Shown here: positions 22,362-35,045 of the stretch, piece after piece
How positions within the stretch are numbered: position 1 is the stretch's first letter
How the letters are laid out: each line of letters starts with the position of its first letter
DNA from: Nageia nagi
Lineage: Eukaryota; Pinophyta
Direction of reading: 5' to 3'
Length of the DNA stretch: 64,000 nucleotides
Assembly (NCBI GenBank): GCA_050084985.1
Contig: JBITNC010000001.1
Coordinates: 131,378,001 to 131,442,000 of the forward strand
The notes under the pieces: generated by a model
The model's input: only the letters and a program-made list of their open reading frames with translations
The model's database searches: none
What the model was told of the DNA's origin: nothing
Translations under genes and position numbers: made by a program

Positions 22362-22439
22362 AATACATTAGGTCTTTCAAGGACATGAGAGGAAGCTCTA
22401 AAAGTATTCAAAATTTCCACTGTTAAGAGATTTGGTGAA

Positions 22440-23960
22440 GATATTTGCAAATTACTCTTTCATGGAAATGTATTGGAGTTGAATGTTATGTAGTAAAACA
22501 TGATCCTGAATGAAGTGCACCTATATCTCAATGTGTTTGGTGTGCTCATGAAATAAGGATTTTGAACTAGTTTCAATATACCTTGATTATCACAATGTAG
22601 AACTATGGCTTGTTTTTATGGAGTTTCAATGTTTGTCAAAATGCGAAATAACCATATTACTTCACAAATAGCATATTTTGTTGCATGGTATTCTGACTTT
22701 ATGGTAGACTTAGATATGATTCTTTGCTTCTTACTACCCCATGCAATCAGTCCAGATCTAAGGAAGAATACATATCTTGTTGTTGATCTTCTATCATCCA
22801 AGGATCCTCCATAATTTGCATCCATGTATCTAGAAAAGATGAACTTATAATTCTTCTTGTACTCAAGGCCATAATTATTAGTACCACTGATGTAAAAATA
22901 TACTTTTTTATGGTCCAATGGACCTTCTTTGATTCATGTATAAATCTTGAAAGATAGCTAATAATATAGAAAATATCCTTTTTGGTGTATGCTAGGTAAA
23001 TTAACTATCGAATCAGCTAATAGTAGAGAGTTGCATTTACTAATGGAGAAAATTCATGGCATGAAAAATGTAAACTAGGTTCAATTAGCATGGAAATTGG
23101 GCTGTATTCTATCATCCTTAATTTCTCCAATAGCTTCTTGGTATACTTCATATATGAGGCAAATATTTATTCCTACATCTCCAATCCAAGGCAATAGTGA
23201 AGTAAATCAAGGTCAATCATCTCGAATGATCATTTGAGGTCATCTTTACAAGATGTGATCAACTCCTCATTATTTAATGTGATAAATAGATCATTAACAT
23301 AAACTAAAACTATGACAATATCCCCCCCATGTTGTCAAAGGTAGATTTTAGGATCATACAAACTCCTATTGAAGTCATGTTGTAGTATATAGGAATTAAT
23401 TTTCATATACCAGGATCTTGGAGCGTATTTCAATCCATACAAAGACTTGATCAATCTACATACTTTTGTTTTTTCTCAGATCAATCACAAATTCTTTAGG
23501 TTGCTTCATGTAGAATTCTTCCTCTAATTATCCATTTAGGAAGGCACTTTTCACATCCATTTTATGGAATTTCTAGCCAAATTATGTTGCCATTGCAAAA
23601 GAAATTATGATGGTCTTCATCTTGGTTGTGGAAGAAAAAGTTTCCTCATAGTCAATACCTTCATGTTGAGCATATCCTTTAGTAATGAGTTGAGCCTTAT
23701 GCTTATCGAGTGTACCATCAGATTTGTACTTGGTTTTGAAAACCCATTTGCATCCAATGGTTTTCTTCCTTGATAGAAGATCTACCAATTTTCATGTACC
23801 ATTTTCATTACTTAATCATATTCAGCTTGCATGGTTAACTTCCAATGCGGTAGATAAGAAGCTTACGAACTATTTCAAGTTCAAGTGTATTCATAACTAT
23901 GCTCATTAATACCAAATTCACTTCTTCATGAGCCATGCTTCATGTCCTTACCATGGAAGT
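22440..23960 (-). pseudogene. pol: copia RT-RNase H, minus strand
   Basis: Read on the minus strand from 23788: GCKWVFKTKYKSDGTLDKHK, ITKGYAQHEGIDYEETFS and MDVKSAFLNG identify copia RT. The catalytic YVDD box is at 23290-23301 and reads YVND, an Asp-to-Asn change that should kill the enzyme. RNase H follows at 22616-22918: RYMDANYGGSLDDRRSTT, RYVFFLRSGLIAWGSKKQ, KSEYHATKYA. Many TAG/TGA stops and frame changes separate the open pieces. No activity is expected. Confidence 0.88.
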
Positions 23961-23993
23961 CAAAGTATCTAGTGGAGCACTCAAGTTTGAATC

Positions 23994-24197
23994 CTACAAT
24001 GTATTTTGGTAGCACTTAGGTATTTGAGTTGATAAATTCACAACTAGATATTCTCTCTCATCATCCTCATCATCATAATTGATTATGGGGCCACTATCAG
24101 GTTCAAGTAGCTCTATAGGTAGACTAGTTGAAGATTCACCAGTCTCATCAAAGATCACATCTCTATTGATGTAAGTATTTTGAGTAGTAGGATCCAT
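23994..24197 (-). pseudogene. pol: integrase-RT linker of minus-strand copia
   Basis: Open piece with NTYINRDVIFDETGESS, the INRDVxFDE motif typical of the C-terminal end of copia integrase before RT, then an acidic stretch (YDDEDDER). Confidence 0.75.
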
Positions 24198-24239
24198 GAC
24201 TCTATAGGCTTTGGATTCACTATCATACCCAATAAGAAT

Positions 24240-25400
24240 GCACCTTTGTTAGTAGTACAACCAAACACTCAAAGATGTGATATATTTGATTTAACCATGC
24301 TTCTATTGGTGTCATCCCATCAAGAGCTTTTTTGGGTTCCCTATTCAACAAATTTGTGGTAGTATTCATTACTTCAACTCAGAATATCCCATCCATTTTT
24401 GCATCTTTCAACATGCTTCTTTCTATTTCCATAATAGTTCAAATTCATCATTCATAAACTCCATTTTGTTGTGGTGTGTAGGATGTGGTCAACTATCATC
24501 AAATTCCATGCTACTTCAGGAATGTAGAAAACTCGGTTGATAAGTAATCCCCCCTTGATCTGAGTAGAGAACATGGATGTAAGAAGAAGTTTGTTTCTCC
24601 ATAAGTGCTTTGAATTCCTTGAAGTAGGAAAATGTTAGATCCTTTGTCTTTAGGAAATACACCCACATTTTTTTAGAGTAGTCATCAACAAATAACAAGA
24701 AGTATCTAAGGCCAAAAATACTAGCCCAAATGGGACCACACGTATCAGTATGGATCACATCAAGAGGTCCTTTAGCATGATGTGTGCTATCATCGAATGG
24801 GATTCTATGTTATTTTTCTAGTCTGCAAGTAGAACAAATATTAATAAGAGTAGGAAGAGATGGAAGACCATGTACCATATCCTTCTTTTAGAGAGTGATT
24901 AGGTAGTTTGGATTCATGTGTATGAATCTATGGTGCCAAAGAGTGGTGATATCTGCAACATAGACATTGAGTGCCTAATTGTTGGAAGCTACAACATCAA
25001 GCAGAAACATTCTCCCAACTCCTTTTGCTTTTGCTACAATTCAACATCTTTTTGATTTTTCATGAATGAAGCAAACCTTTTCTCCTTTCATAGTATCAAA
25101 CTCCACCTTCATATTTTTATCCAACATTTGGCTAATTAATAGGAGGTTCTTTGTCAGCTTTGGCACGTATAGGACCTCTTTGAGTTGATAGTTGTTGTTT
25201 CTAAATTAGACATAAACATCACCCTTGCCTTCAATATCATGGGATGTATCATAGACCAATCAAAATTGATCAGTATTTGGATTATCATTCAAGGAAGAAA
25301 ACCAATCCTTTCATCCAATCATATGCTTGGAAGCACTAGAATCAATATACCAAGGGGAGGAGACTAAAGGGTTCTCTTGATGAACAAAAATGAGATCGCT
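24240..25400 (-). pseudogene. pol: copia protease-integrase, minus strand
   Basis: Minus-strand order. Protease active site WYIDSSASKHM at 25320-25352 (DSGAS has become DSSAS, Gly to Ser). A gag_pre-integrase motif TLWHHRFIHMNPNYL follows, then a Cys pair CSTC. The integrase core starts at 24758: IHTDTCGPIWAS, FVDDYSKKMWVYFLK, YSDQGG. After a frame change come TPQQNGVYE and, further on, NREPKKALDGMTP. The Asp-Asp-Glu residues are all still readable, but stops and shifts break the chain. Confidence 0.87.
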
Positions 25401-25529
25401 AACATCTTCATTCACTTGATCAACATCATTTACAACATTCCTTGTTGTTGTCTTCATTGTGGTCATCTTTGTTTCCACTCCCCTTGATTTTGAGGGTCTT
25501 TCATTTTTTATTTTTGATTCTTACTACTC

Positions 25530-26293
25530 GAAGAGCCTTACGAAAAAGAATTGTACCAGTAATCTTGCAATTCATGCCCTTTCTTACCATAAATCATGCA
25601 ACTTTTTTGCTACCTATCATTTGAATGCAAGGGATGTTTGCCTTTACCTTTATACTAGAGGGGTTTCTTACCTCATTGATTTGACATTATAGCTTGCTCT
25701 TCTTCATTCAAATTTCCATGGGAGGCTTCCTCTTGTTGCAACATATTCACCAACTTCTCAAAACTTGATTTCTGATCCAAAATGTTCAAGGTCATCATAA
25801 AGGTAAAAAAATTCTCTAGTCATGCTCCAAAACAATTGGCACTAAGGATTTATCTTCCATATTCTCTTCTAGTGCTTGTAGGGAGGCACAAAGTTCTAAA
25901 ATATGATGAAGGAAAGACTCCACAGTCTCTCTCCATTCTTCAACTAAAAATTATGTAATTGGCATTGCAAATGTAGAATCTGATTCTGATTCTTGGACTC
26001 ATAGACTTGTTGCAACTTCGTCCATGGATCATCTGCATTTGTGCAATCATGGATATGGGGTTGGACATTATCGAAGATGCCAAGTAGAATGATCATTAAC
26101 GCTTTATTGTTACGATGATAAAATTTTATTTGGTCCTCTCTAGCAATTTGTGGGTGGGTTTTAGTGCCTCTAACAATTCCCCATAAATCTTCAAAGCAAA
26201 TAATTATTTGAATATTTATCTTCTAGGAGGCATAATTATCCCTTTTCAACACTTATATTTGAGGAGAAAATATTTGGGGGCGGTCTAGGCCAT
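25530..26293 (-). pseudogene. gag: copia gag, minus strand
   Basis: Starts at ATG 26293 (third codon is already TAG). UBN2-like text follows (FEDLWGIVRG, NNKALMIILLGIFDNVQPHI, WTKLQQVYESKNQNQILHLQ). The zinc knuckle at 25556-25600 reads CMIYGKKGHELQDYW: the second and last Cys of CxxCGKKGHxxxDC are both Tyr, each a G-to-A change on the element strand. Several stops and shifts. Confidence 0.82.
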
Positions 26294-27831
26294 GTTATCT
26301 CCACAAGATGTAGTCTTCAATCATCGATTTACAAAAATTCACTCTCTTTTTTTCAAAGTGTGAAAAAAATTTCAAGTTTTCCTTTTTAAAATTTGCCTTC
26401 AATTTCAAATCTCCTTAGAGGTATTAATTAATTGAGTTGGCTCAAAAAGAAATTAAATACCTTCAATTTTTAATCATGTACTTAAAAAATATTTAAAGCA
26501 CATATTAAAATTGATTTTTAAGTTATGTTGGAGGGATTTGAAAACTTCACTTCTTTTCTTCAAGTTTGATGCTTGCCAATGGTTCAAATAGTGTTTTTTG
26601 GGGATTTTATGAATTTGGATATTTTTATGAGCATCCAAAGTTTGATTAATTCTCAAAAAATATTTTAAGAACTCTTCTCAATATTTTTTAGACAAATAAA
26701 TCATGATTGGAAAAAAATATTAATTATTTCTCCTCCAAATTAATGGATTTGAAGATTTTTTCTTTAATACTTAATCACTTTGAATTATTTAGCTGGGCAA
26801 ACTTTTTTTTTTTTTTTTATCTTCTCGCCAATAAATTTAGTAAATGGATAATTAAACTTTTATGCCAAATATTTTAATTTTCCTAAAGTTCAACTCTAGG
26901 AGCCGGTTTTAATTCTTTATGTTTATTGGCTGTTTGTAGGCTTCCTTCATATTTAATTTCTTAAGTATCAGACCAAGTTTGTCCGCTGGGAGTATGGGAG
27001 TTTGTTAGGTAGCGCTGGGTTGCTGCAATTGTTGGGTTGAGAGACAGTATGCATGCGGTGGGAGGCTGCACATTTTGTTGCAGAAAAAAAAGGCAATGCT
27101 TGCATCTTGCAAAGTGCGCTGAATTGTTCAACTCTCTTCGTGTGTTGAAAAATAATTGTTCAACTCTCTTCGTGTGTTGAAAACACACACTGGGCGTTTG
27201 CAGGCAATCTGGGTACGATCAGGAATAACATGGAAAGGAAATGCACAAGCTGACTAGGCAGGGGTGCAATGGCTGGACATTTTTATCAGGGAGGATTAGT
27301 TGCTGTTTTCCATCGGTTGGGCGTGCTGTGGAGCATACAGGGAGACAACGTGGAAGCGTCTAGTTGTTTGCACGCATATGCTATGTCACCAAATGCATCA
27401 AATAGCAAACGTAGTCCAACCAGATCAAGTCACCTTTTCTGTTGGGTGTCTGCACTACTCTCTACACTTCTGCATGTTTTTAATGCACATATCCACACTA
27501 CACTCTACACCGTATTTTTCAGAGGCTGGGAGGGTGGGAAATTTCAAATTTCTCCACTCCTTACAGTATTTTCTCTCAAACTACGTTGGGATTGGATGAG
27601 ATTGGGTTTGGTGAGAATTTGTAGATTGATTCTAGCAAAGCAAGCTGGTTTGCAAATTAACAACACCTCTAAACCTTTTGCAAGGATGTTGGGTATTCCT
27701 TTGCAAATCTCTCTCAAGATTTCAGTGCAACAACAAGAGTCTCTCATTCCAATATTTTTCTATCTTCAATCATTGCAAGGGTAGATGGAGCAAAGAGAAT
27801 TAACTTAAAAAACAAGGATCTTCACCATGGT
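26294..27831 (-). other. unusually long leader of minus-strand copia
   Basis: About 1.5 kb separates the PBS from gag; copia leaders are commonly far shorter. The gag-proximal part (26300-26940) is AT-rich with an oligo-T run near 26800. The rest (about 26950-27790) is visibly richer in GC and keeps many CpG pairs, unlike its surroundings. A 171-codon open frame on the opposite strand (27269-27784) resembles nothing known. It may be captured host DNA or a separate insertion; I found no terminal repeats. Confidence 0.55.
27122..27184. repeat. 32-bp tandem duplication
   Basis: AATTGTTCAACTCTCTTCGT followed by GTGTTGAAAAAT occurs twice head to tail, starting at 27122 and 27154, almost without differences, so it is recent relative to the element. 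Confidence 0.85.
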
Positions 27832-27843
27832 GTTCTAATACCA
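27832..27843 (-). promoter_or_regulatory. primer-binding site, tRNA-Met, decayed (minus strand)
   Basis: GTTCTAATACCA on the + strand, i.e. TGGTATTAGAAC on the element strand: 10 of 12 matches to TGGTATCAGAGC. It abuts the LTR at 27844. Confidence 0.82.
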
Positions 27844-28028
27844 TATTTGAGAGAAGCCAAAATTGATGTATTCCATTAATGAGAATTGTTTAAATACAAT
27901 AGAGAGATAACATAATTACCCATAAACTCTAATATTAAAATATGTTACATTAGTATAAAGACTAATTTATTTATTAAAGATATAGATACTTAAAGTATCT
28001 ATTACTATCTAATGTATTATTTCTAATA
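27844..28028 (-). repeat. copia 5' LTR (minus strand)
   Basis: 185 bp, + strand TATTTGAGAG...TTCTAATA, homologous to 22146-22353. Confidence 0.87.
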
Positions 28029-28033
28029 AAGTT
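28029..28033 (-). repeat. target-site duplication AAGTT (high-coordinate copy)
   Basis: Identical to 22141-22145. Confidence 0.85.
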
Positions 28034-31000
28034 AAGATAGGATGAACAAAATTAAAATGAGAATAACAAATTTCTAGAATTAGAAGTAAGCACAACCTAG
28101 AACGAATGAGAAATACTTCATCAATGGTACTATGACCACCACATAAAAGGATGATAGAACCATTAAATTGATTTCTACATATGCAAAAAGCTCCAATAAT
28201 ATGAAGTAATATTTATGGAAAATGATGAGTTGGATCTAATTTAGCAAATTAGGGAAGACAAGGCTCATAGAAAAGATGATCCAAAGATGATGCAAGAGAG
28301 ATCGACAAATGATGGTTGAAAATATAAAATCTCAAAAAGGTAGAAAAGCATGCTATTGGAAAGCCATTCAGATTTAGAGGAAACTCAAATTTTTAATAAT
28401 ATCTATATGATAACATAGAGCGCTTCAAAGTGGCTAGATGTAGATCAAAGACATTTGGGGCATCCAAATAAAGGAGAAATAAGAGAAAATGTGAATCCTA
28501 AGGAAATTGCAAATGAAAGAAAATCAACACTTGGTGATTCTAGAAGGGAGTTTCTCCTCAAACCTGGAAAGAAATGAACATTATGATAAAGGTGTTGATA
28601 TACATGCTACATTTACTAGAGCAAATCCACTATAAGAAGTCTATTATTAGATTGACATTTGTATAAAATGGGTATCCAATTTTTACTTGTATAACCAAAG
28701 TGCATTTTGGAAGAATATCTTGATACTATACAAAATAAATAGTGGTACGATGTTGGTAAAACTATTTTAAATTTGTACTAGCAGTGGGGTACCTATATGA
28801 AAAATCCCATTTAATTTTACCCTTATAAAAAATGGTAAACACACAATATGAATAGAAATGAAAACTTGATAAATAAATGCCAAAGGAATGGGATGAAATT
28901 ATCTTCTATTTATCCAATAAAGTTACAATTTTTTTCAATGATAAAGACTACCTGCTTCAAATCTTCATACAAAAAATGTGTTAGTTTAGTGCATCTAAGG
29001 AACCCAACACCTCCATGCTCTAAAGGAATGTGCTATAGTGATCTTCTTAGTGATTTGTAGGAACAAATACATGACTATAATTATTATATTCAACTGATTA
29101 CAATAATGGATCTTCAAAGAGAACCCACATAAAGCCATTAAAAGGCTTCAATAGTTACTGTTGATTAACCTAAGGTAATGTAAATTATGTTCATTTAACC
29201 AAAGTAAATTCTAGATATAAGATACAAACTTGTTGTAAATTGATCTTTGGTATGAATTTCAAATCCTTATTTGTTGGGGTTTTGAGTTTAAGGGATAGAA
29301 AAGGTAAGAGTTAAAAATGTATAAGGCCAAAGAAGGTTAACTAGCACTAGTGCAGGCATTAGAAATATTTTGATCCTTTGGTATGGATAATAGTTAAATT
29401 TCAAAACCATAGGTAGTCTTAGCTAGATGTGTTAGTAAAATGACTATAGTACCGAACAACTACAGTTTGATCCATGCTTGAATTCCTTCCTAGGAGGTGT
29501 ATAACTATTAACAACAACCCTAGAGTAATAATGATTTGACAAATAACCTGATAGGGAAAATAGTTCAATCTCATCATCAAAAATACACAATAATTTTTAG
29601 AGGGTAATATTTAACAAGTATCAAAACTTTTATTTAATAGAGGCATCTAGTATTTATAGAAATTTATAAGAGTTGGGATTGCATCCCTACCTACTAAACT
29701 ATGAGTTGTAATGATCATTGATTGAAAAATAAGATCTTTTGGATCTTAGATAGATATTTACATCATCTAAAATCAAATATTATGTAAATTGGATTGGTCT
29801 AGGGTATAATATGTAATAGTGCCATGATATTCTTAATTTTGAGGTAGCAGTATCATTTAGAAGCTTTTGATTTTGATTTAATCTATCTTCAAGCTGCAGA
29901 TTGATATCAGATTGAATAAGGGTTTTCTTATGACCAAATCATGTATCTATAGTTGGAAGACTCATGAATATGATTTCCCTTGCAGTTATTACAATATGGT
30001 TTGAAGGTGTTTGGCCCTTTTCCTTGATTAGACTCTCCTTAGAAATATAATTACAGAAGTTATTACCTTGGTCCTAATCTAACAATCTAATTTTGCATGT
30101 AAAGTCTCACTTAATCGATAACCCAATATTCTTTAATTTTAATTTTAATCTTATCAAATAAGGGCTTTTGATGGTTATGGAACCTCTATAGACTTGATCT
30201 TTGAATTTGGAATGAATTCGTATTCTTCCTAATGGAATCTGCATCAAATCTAAGCTAGAAAGCTCATTCTATAGTGTTGTTTGATAAATTTGTGTTGCAG
30301 AATGATAAGATGACATCAACACCTTGTAAACTATGGAGAGAATGTTTTGGGATATGTGGCAACCTTATGGAGTTCTTCTTTACACTAACTTTGGGCTAAT
30401 CTAGAGTGTGGAGTCTTTATTTATTTAGTAGCAATTTTAGACTGTAGAGAGACATGTGGTAAACCAAAGAGGTGTTATGTGTTTGCCTTTCAGAGAAGTT
30501 CATAATACAAAGTATTCTCTTAGTTGAATCTAAGGTGCAAATTTGATAGCTTGACATGATCTTTTTTTGTAATGTGAATTCTTTCGTATTCCTTTTGCTT
30601 TCATGATGCGGAGAAACATTATGATATCAACCATCTCTAGAGTACAAATTTCCTTTATTTGTATTATGTTTCTAGGGTGCATATGAGCTTGATGACATCA
30701 GTGATCTTTGAGGTATAGATTCACTTGATTTTGAGCTTAAAAGGGCATTTTGAACTATCTTCTGCAATACAAAGGATGTTGATGTTATCATAACCATCTG
30801 TAATGAGGATGTACTTTATATGCATGAAGACTTAGAGTATTTTATTCTTTCTAGGGTTCAAAGAAGCATGGATGACATCAACCATATATGAGGTATGAAT
30901 AAGCCTTAAAATATTACAAATAAATAAAAACTAAGGATCCTATAATAAATATACATGCATATATAAAATATTTAATCTCTATAATTAAAATCTAAGTATA

Positions 31001-31209
31001 CTTATGCATTATGAGTTGACCATAATTTGAACAAGATTTGATGTTTGAACAAGTAAATGTAATCAAAACACAATCATAGTAATACACAAAATTTGAGCCT
31101 AGCAAAAATAGTCTTATCATTATATTTAGAAGCATTATGTACAAAATTACATCTACATTTTTGTGGCTCACAAGGATTTTTGGTAATAAAATTGAGAAAT
31201 GAGACCTCA
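28034..31209. other. AT-rich region without recognisable genes
   Basis: No open frame above about 72 codons and no retroelement motif on either strand. By position it may include the 3' LTR of the minus-strand gypsy element that follows, but I found no second copy of any segment to prove that. A ~90-bp degenerate tandem array lies at about 30300-30910. Confidence 0.45.
30300..30910. repeat. degenerate ~90-bp tandem array
   Basis: GATGACATCA-type motifs occur at 30691, 30781 (GATGTTATCA) and 30871, exactly 90 bp apart. Preceding TTTCTAGGGT occurs in two units and GAGGTAT follows in two. More decayed relatives lie near 30309, 30540 and 30621. Confidence 0.6.
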
Positions 31210-34200
31210 AATAGCATATATTATCCCTAGGTTATAGAGTCACCCTTCAACAAAATGGCTTTGATCTTATCCCACTACTAATATGATCCACTATACTTTT
31301 AAAATGTTTCCAAGTCCCTATGTATAGTAATCATAATGTTTACTACAGAAAAATAAATATTACTATGTTTCTTTGCTATATCTTTCACATACAACTGTAA
31401 AGAAATCAAATTTACAAAATACTGCAAAAACTTATCTTGATCAAATTTCTTTGAACAAGTTTCAAACTCTAATGAATCTTTTAAAATAGCCTCCATTTTA
31501 TGTTTAACATATTCCTCTATTAATGGGATTTAATCCTACCAAAAGTCCTGAATGCCCAAAGCTTGCAGCTACTAAAATTATGCTTTGATGAGTTGCATCT
31601 CCTGTGTCAAAATTATTTGATATTTAGATCCTTCTTCCAAGTATGTATCTATCCTCATGATAAAAAATATCATGTTAAGGATTTTCTCCCTCGTGCTTAG
31701 ATTTTGATTTGATAGGTCTTCATCAAATATTACCTCAAGGTTTGCAATGATGGCATGAGCATCATCCTTTCTTGGATATATCAAGGCCTTAGTTTGTAAA
31801 ATATTGGTTGAGATATTAAGAATATGTCTATGGAAAGATGTTATGTAATTACAAATGAGGAATAGGACCTTCATTTATATGAATATAATTTCCCATAATT
31901 TTCTCTTTAATCCAACTAGGGTTTCCTTGCTGAAGGATGACTTATTTTTTATTTCATCTACCTTCTTCAGTTGGTCAACAAGTTTCTTTATTTGATATTC
32001 ATTTTATTTTAATAGAACCTTGGACTATTGTAGTTCCTCATCCTTGGCTTCAATACTAACTTCTTTCCCGTTTAGATAAAAATCCTTCTTGGCTAACTTC
32101 ACATCTTTAGTCTTTAACTGAACATCTTAGTTACTTATCTGTGTATCTTTTTTAAAAATTAAAATGTCCTTATGGGCCATTTAAGACTTATGACTAGTAG
32201 GTTAATATCTAACTCAAATAAATATTTTTTGATCTTTTCTTTGTTTGATTACAACTTGTTAATTTGTTCCTTTGCAGTAGCTAGCTCCTTATCCTTGGAT
32301 TTAACTTGCTCAATTACTATAGCAGGTTCCTTATCTTTATTTTTAGTAGTAGATTTAGTTGGTGCTTTTGATATGTCATCTCTTAAATTTTTGATATCAT
32401 TTTTTAAACCCTTCACCTCCTCTATAAGGCTATCAGCCTTATTTTCAAATGTTCATATTCTTTTCTCTATCTCCATCTTCAATTGCATAGTCAACCTAGT
32501 TGCATTTGAGGTAATAATTGATGTGAATTTGAACACAATATTGTTCCTATATTATTTTGGTGGAAGGTTGATATTGGTATTCTTCATTTACACCAAAATT
32601 GAAGGATCTTTGAAGGTGGATTGTACCACATAAGTCTATACAAAGCCTCCTCAAAGCTTGGAATGGGTAGATGAGTCATAGGCTTAAATCTAGATATTAA
32701 AGTATATAATTATATAGGTTGGCCCTATAAGGAAACAAAGGTGAATCCAATCATTACATGTGTTTGTACTATTGTGGATGACATGAAAACTAAGGTTGCA
32801 GTATGTATTTGCACTAATGTAGTTGGGGATTACACAGATGCAAGCATTACAGAAGATAATGGTGTGATAGAAGCAACATATTGAATGGGGCTATGGTTGA
32901 AACAATAGCAAAAGAAAAAATAAATTGGGTTTGAGAAAAATTATTTTTTATTACTAGGTATTTTTGTAAAGAAGATGGTGAAATAGGAGCTAAAGAAGTT
33001 GAAATAGGTGCTAATGATGGATTTGAAGCTAAAATCTTAATACTACCTATGAAGGATTATCTTGTGCCTTTCTAAGGTTTTATTTGATAAATAATTTGCC
33101 TCTTATATTCTAAAATAAGATCATATGGTCTTATCTTAATATGATATTTCACAACCTTTGGAGTAGTAAGTCCAAAGGAGTTTTATTTTTTAGGCTACTT
33201 TTACTAAGATTTCTCCATTCTCTTAGTAACCTCCTTGTGCCTTTGTTGAGTATTTGCAATTATGGTTGGGGAGGGGGGCTTATCATCATCTAAATTTTCT
33301 TCATTGAAGCTTGAAACTTGCTCCTTTAGATGCTCTTCATTAAATTTATTTGAGAATTCATCATCATCAGAGTTTGTAATAGTGGTATGATTACCCTTGT
33401 ATACTCTAAAGATTAGAAAGGTCATTTTCTTGGCCTCACTCCACTTCTTCTTAGTATTTAATTTCTTGCTGGCTACCTTGCTCAATTTATCCCTTTCTTC
33501 ATTAAATATGTACATGTTTCTAGAGAAGGTTCTCCACAAGGCCTCTTTTGATGATGGATCTTTAATGACCATCTGCTTCATATCTAGATTGAGAAGATTA
33601 TCCCTAATTATAGTGTTTTCAAAGGGATTCTTGAAACTTTTAAACTACTCATTTGTATGTGAATGGAAGTTAGTAGGATTCCCCTAATTATTTTTTTTGA
33701 GATAAGTCACCAGTATTCCATTAGGGTCATAATAATAGGCCACATTAATAGTAATAAGGCCTAGCTTCTCTAATAGTTCAACAAGCTTGGTAATTTTCCT
33801 TTTATTCTTTAGAAGAAAGCCCTTGAAGGTTTGCACATTGATGAAAACACTAGTCTTCATCTTCCTGAATCCAAAATTTTCATCAATTTCATCCATTTTC
33901 TTGAATAATTCAATCGCAAATAACCTATCAAATACATAGTAGGGAATAAAGTAGGGCTTTCTAGGGAATCTATATAATATGAAAAATACCCCATACCCTA
34001 TTAAATAATAATCTCCAAGCTCTAGATTGAGCATGCCAATTTTATTCATGACTTACTAAGAAAATTACAGAAGAACCTTCCCCTCTATGATTTGAAGAGA
34101 AGGGTAGAGGAAGTTGAACACAAACATGTAGTAGGATGAGGATAACCTCAACTCTAAAGTCCAATAATATACTCAGAACACATTTCCTTGTGCATCTACC

Positions 34201-35045
34201 TTCTGATCTAGTATAGTTGAAAACTTATCAATGTGGGCATAATAGAAGAATCAAACTATGAGAGAAACATAATCACATATCTTAGAATTACTCATTATTG
34301 AAAGAGTCAACAATTTAGTGAGAAAAGAATAATGAAAAATCAAAGGTAATACTTGTTTTCTCATGGCCTATAGCAATGATAATTTCCATTTACTAAAATG
34401 TGACTTTTTATCTAACTCATATCGAAAAAGCATGGCCAACATAGAGAAGATATTCTATAAGTGGTCCTTAAAGGACCAAATATAAAGAGGGACAATAAGA
34501 ATAATATTCATGAAAATACTTGAATAAATTTGGAGGAAGGAGAGGATAGAAGGTTTGTAGTGATTGGCATGCTTGTCATGATCAAACCTATGCATTTTCT
34601 GATTAACATAAAATTGGAAAGTAAGGGCTTATCATTTCAAATAAAAATCAAACCATAATTGGTCATCCCTTACTATCATTATGGATAAAGTATTGACATG
34701 AGGCTTTAGAGTGATAATTAATTCAGGTACTAGATGAGTTCTATATGTTGTAACTAACATTAACCATATGTAATAAGCAACATACCTAATATTCCCAAAA
34801 TAAAAGTGAGAGGACTTACCATCCATGATCCTCTTTGGTTACTTATTATAGCCATGGAGCTTAGTTTCCTTGATGCCTTGATTTGAGTTAATGTATTGAG
34901 CTTCCTCCTTCTCCTTAGTTTGAGATAATTATGTAGTCTTCCCCTTATCTTTTCTCTTCTATCTTTGACTTTGATGCAAGGATGTCAAAGTAGAAGGTTG
35001 GGCTTCTAAGCTAGTTTATGAATATGGGTCATCTGTATCTTCCAT
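31210..35045 (-). pseudogene. third reading frame (ORF3) of minus-strand gypsy element
   Basis: Sense-strand coding remnant of about 1,250 codons downstream of integrase. It starts at ATG 35045 (MEDTDDPYS-stop-TSLEAQPST) with a Lys-rich N-terminal tail. Then come open pieces: 34826-34632 (SHFYFGNIRYVAYYIWLMLV, LSIMIVRDDQLWFDFYLK), 34049-33684 (LGDYYLIGYGVFFILYRFPR, VELLEKLGLITINVAYYYDP), 33581-33204 (charged, ending ITNSDDDEFSNKFNEEHL and more acidic residues). A KDxxLxxK-type coiled coil runs at about 32180-31890 (KTKDVKLAKKDFYLNGKEVS). The C-terminal domain is 31874-31299 (IFFIMRIDTYLEEGSKYQII, LISLQLYVKDIAKKHS). No signal peptide or clear membrane anchor. Its layout (globular, charged linker, coiled coil, C-terminal domain) parallels ORF3 of the 304-18167 element, but I see no clear sequence match. 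Function unknown. Confidence 0.65.

Larger units (their letters stand above)
22146..28028 (-). mobile_element. old Ty1/copia element, minus strand
   Basis: 5.9-kb element with short LTRs (22146-22353 and 27844-28028), matching AAGTT duplications, a decayed tRNA-Met PBS and a C-run that is the PPT on the minus strand. On the minus strand it reads leader, gag, protease, integrase, RT, RNase H. LTR ends have decayed from the expected TGTTTG...CTAACA to TATTTG...CTAATA, one transition at each end. Every domain has stops, frameshifts or catalytic substitutions. Older than the nested copia at 3780 judging by LTR divergence and a roughly 23-bp indel between LTRs. Confidence 0.9.

Noticed and set aside
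27269-27784. 171-codon + strand ORF as a host gene
   Set aside because: It lies antisense within a copia leader, has no domain and is open mainly because the block is GC-richer. Kept only as a finding about the island.
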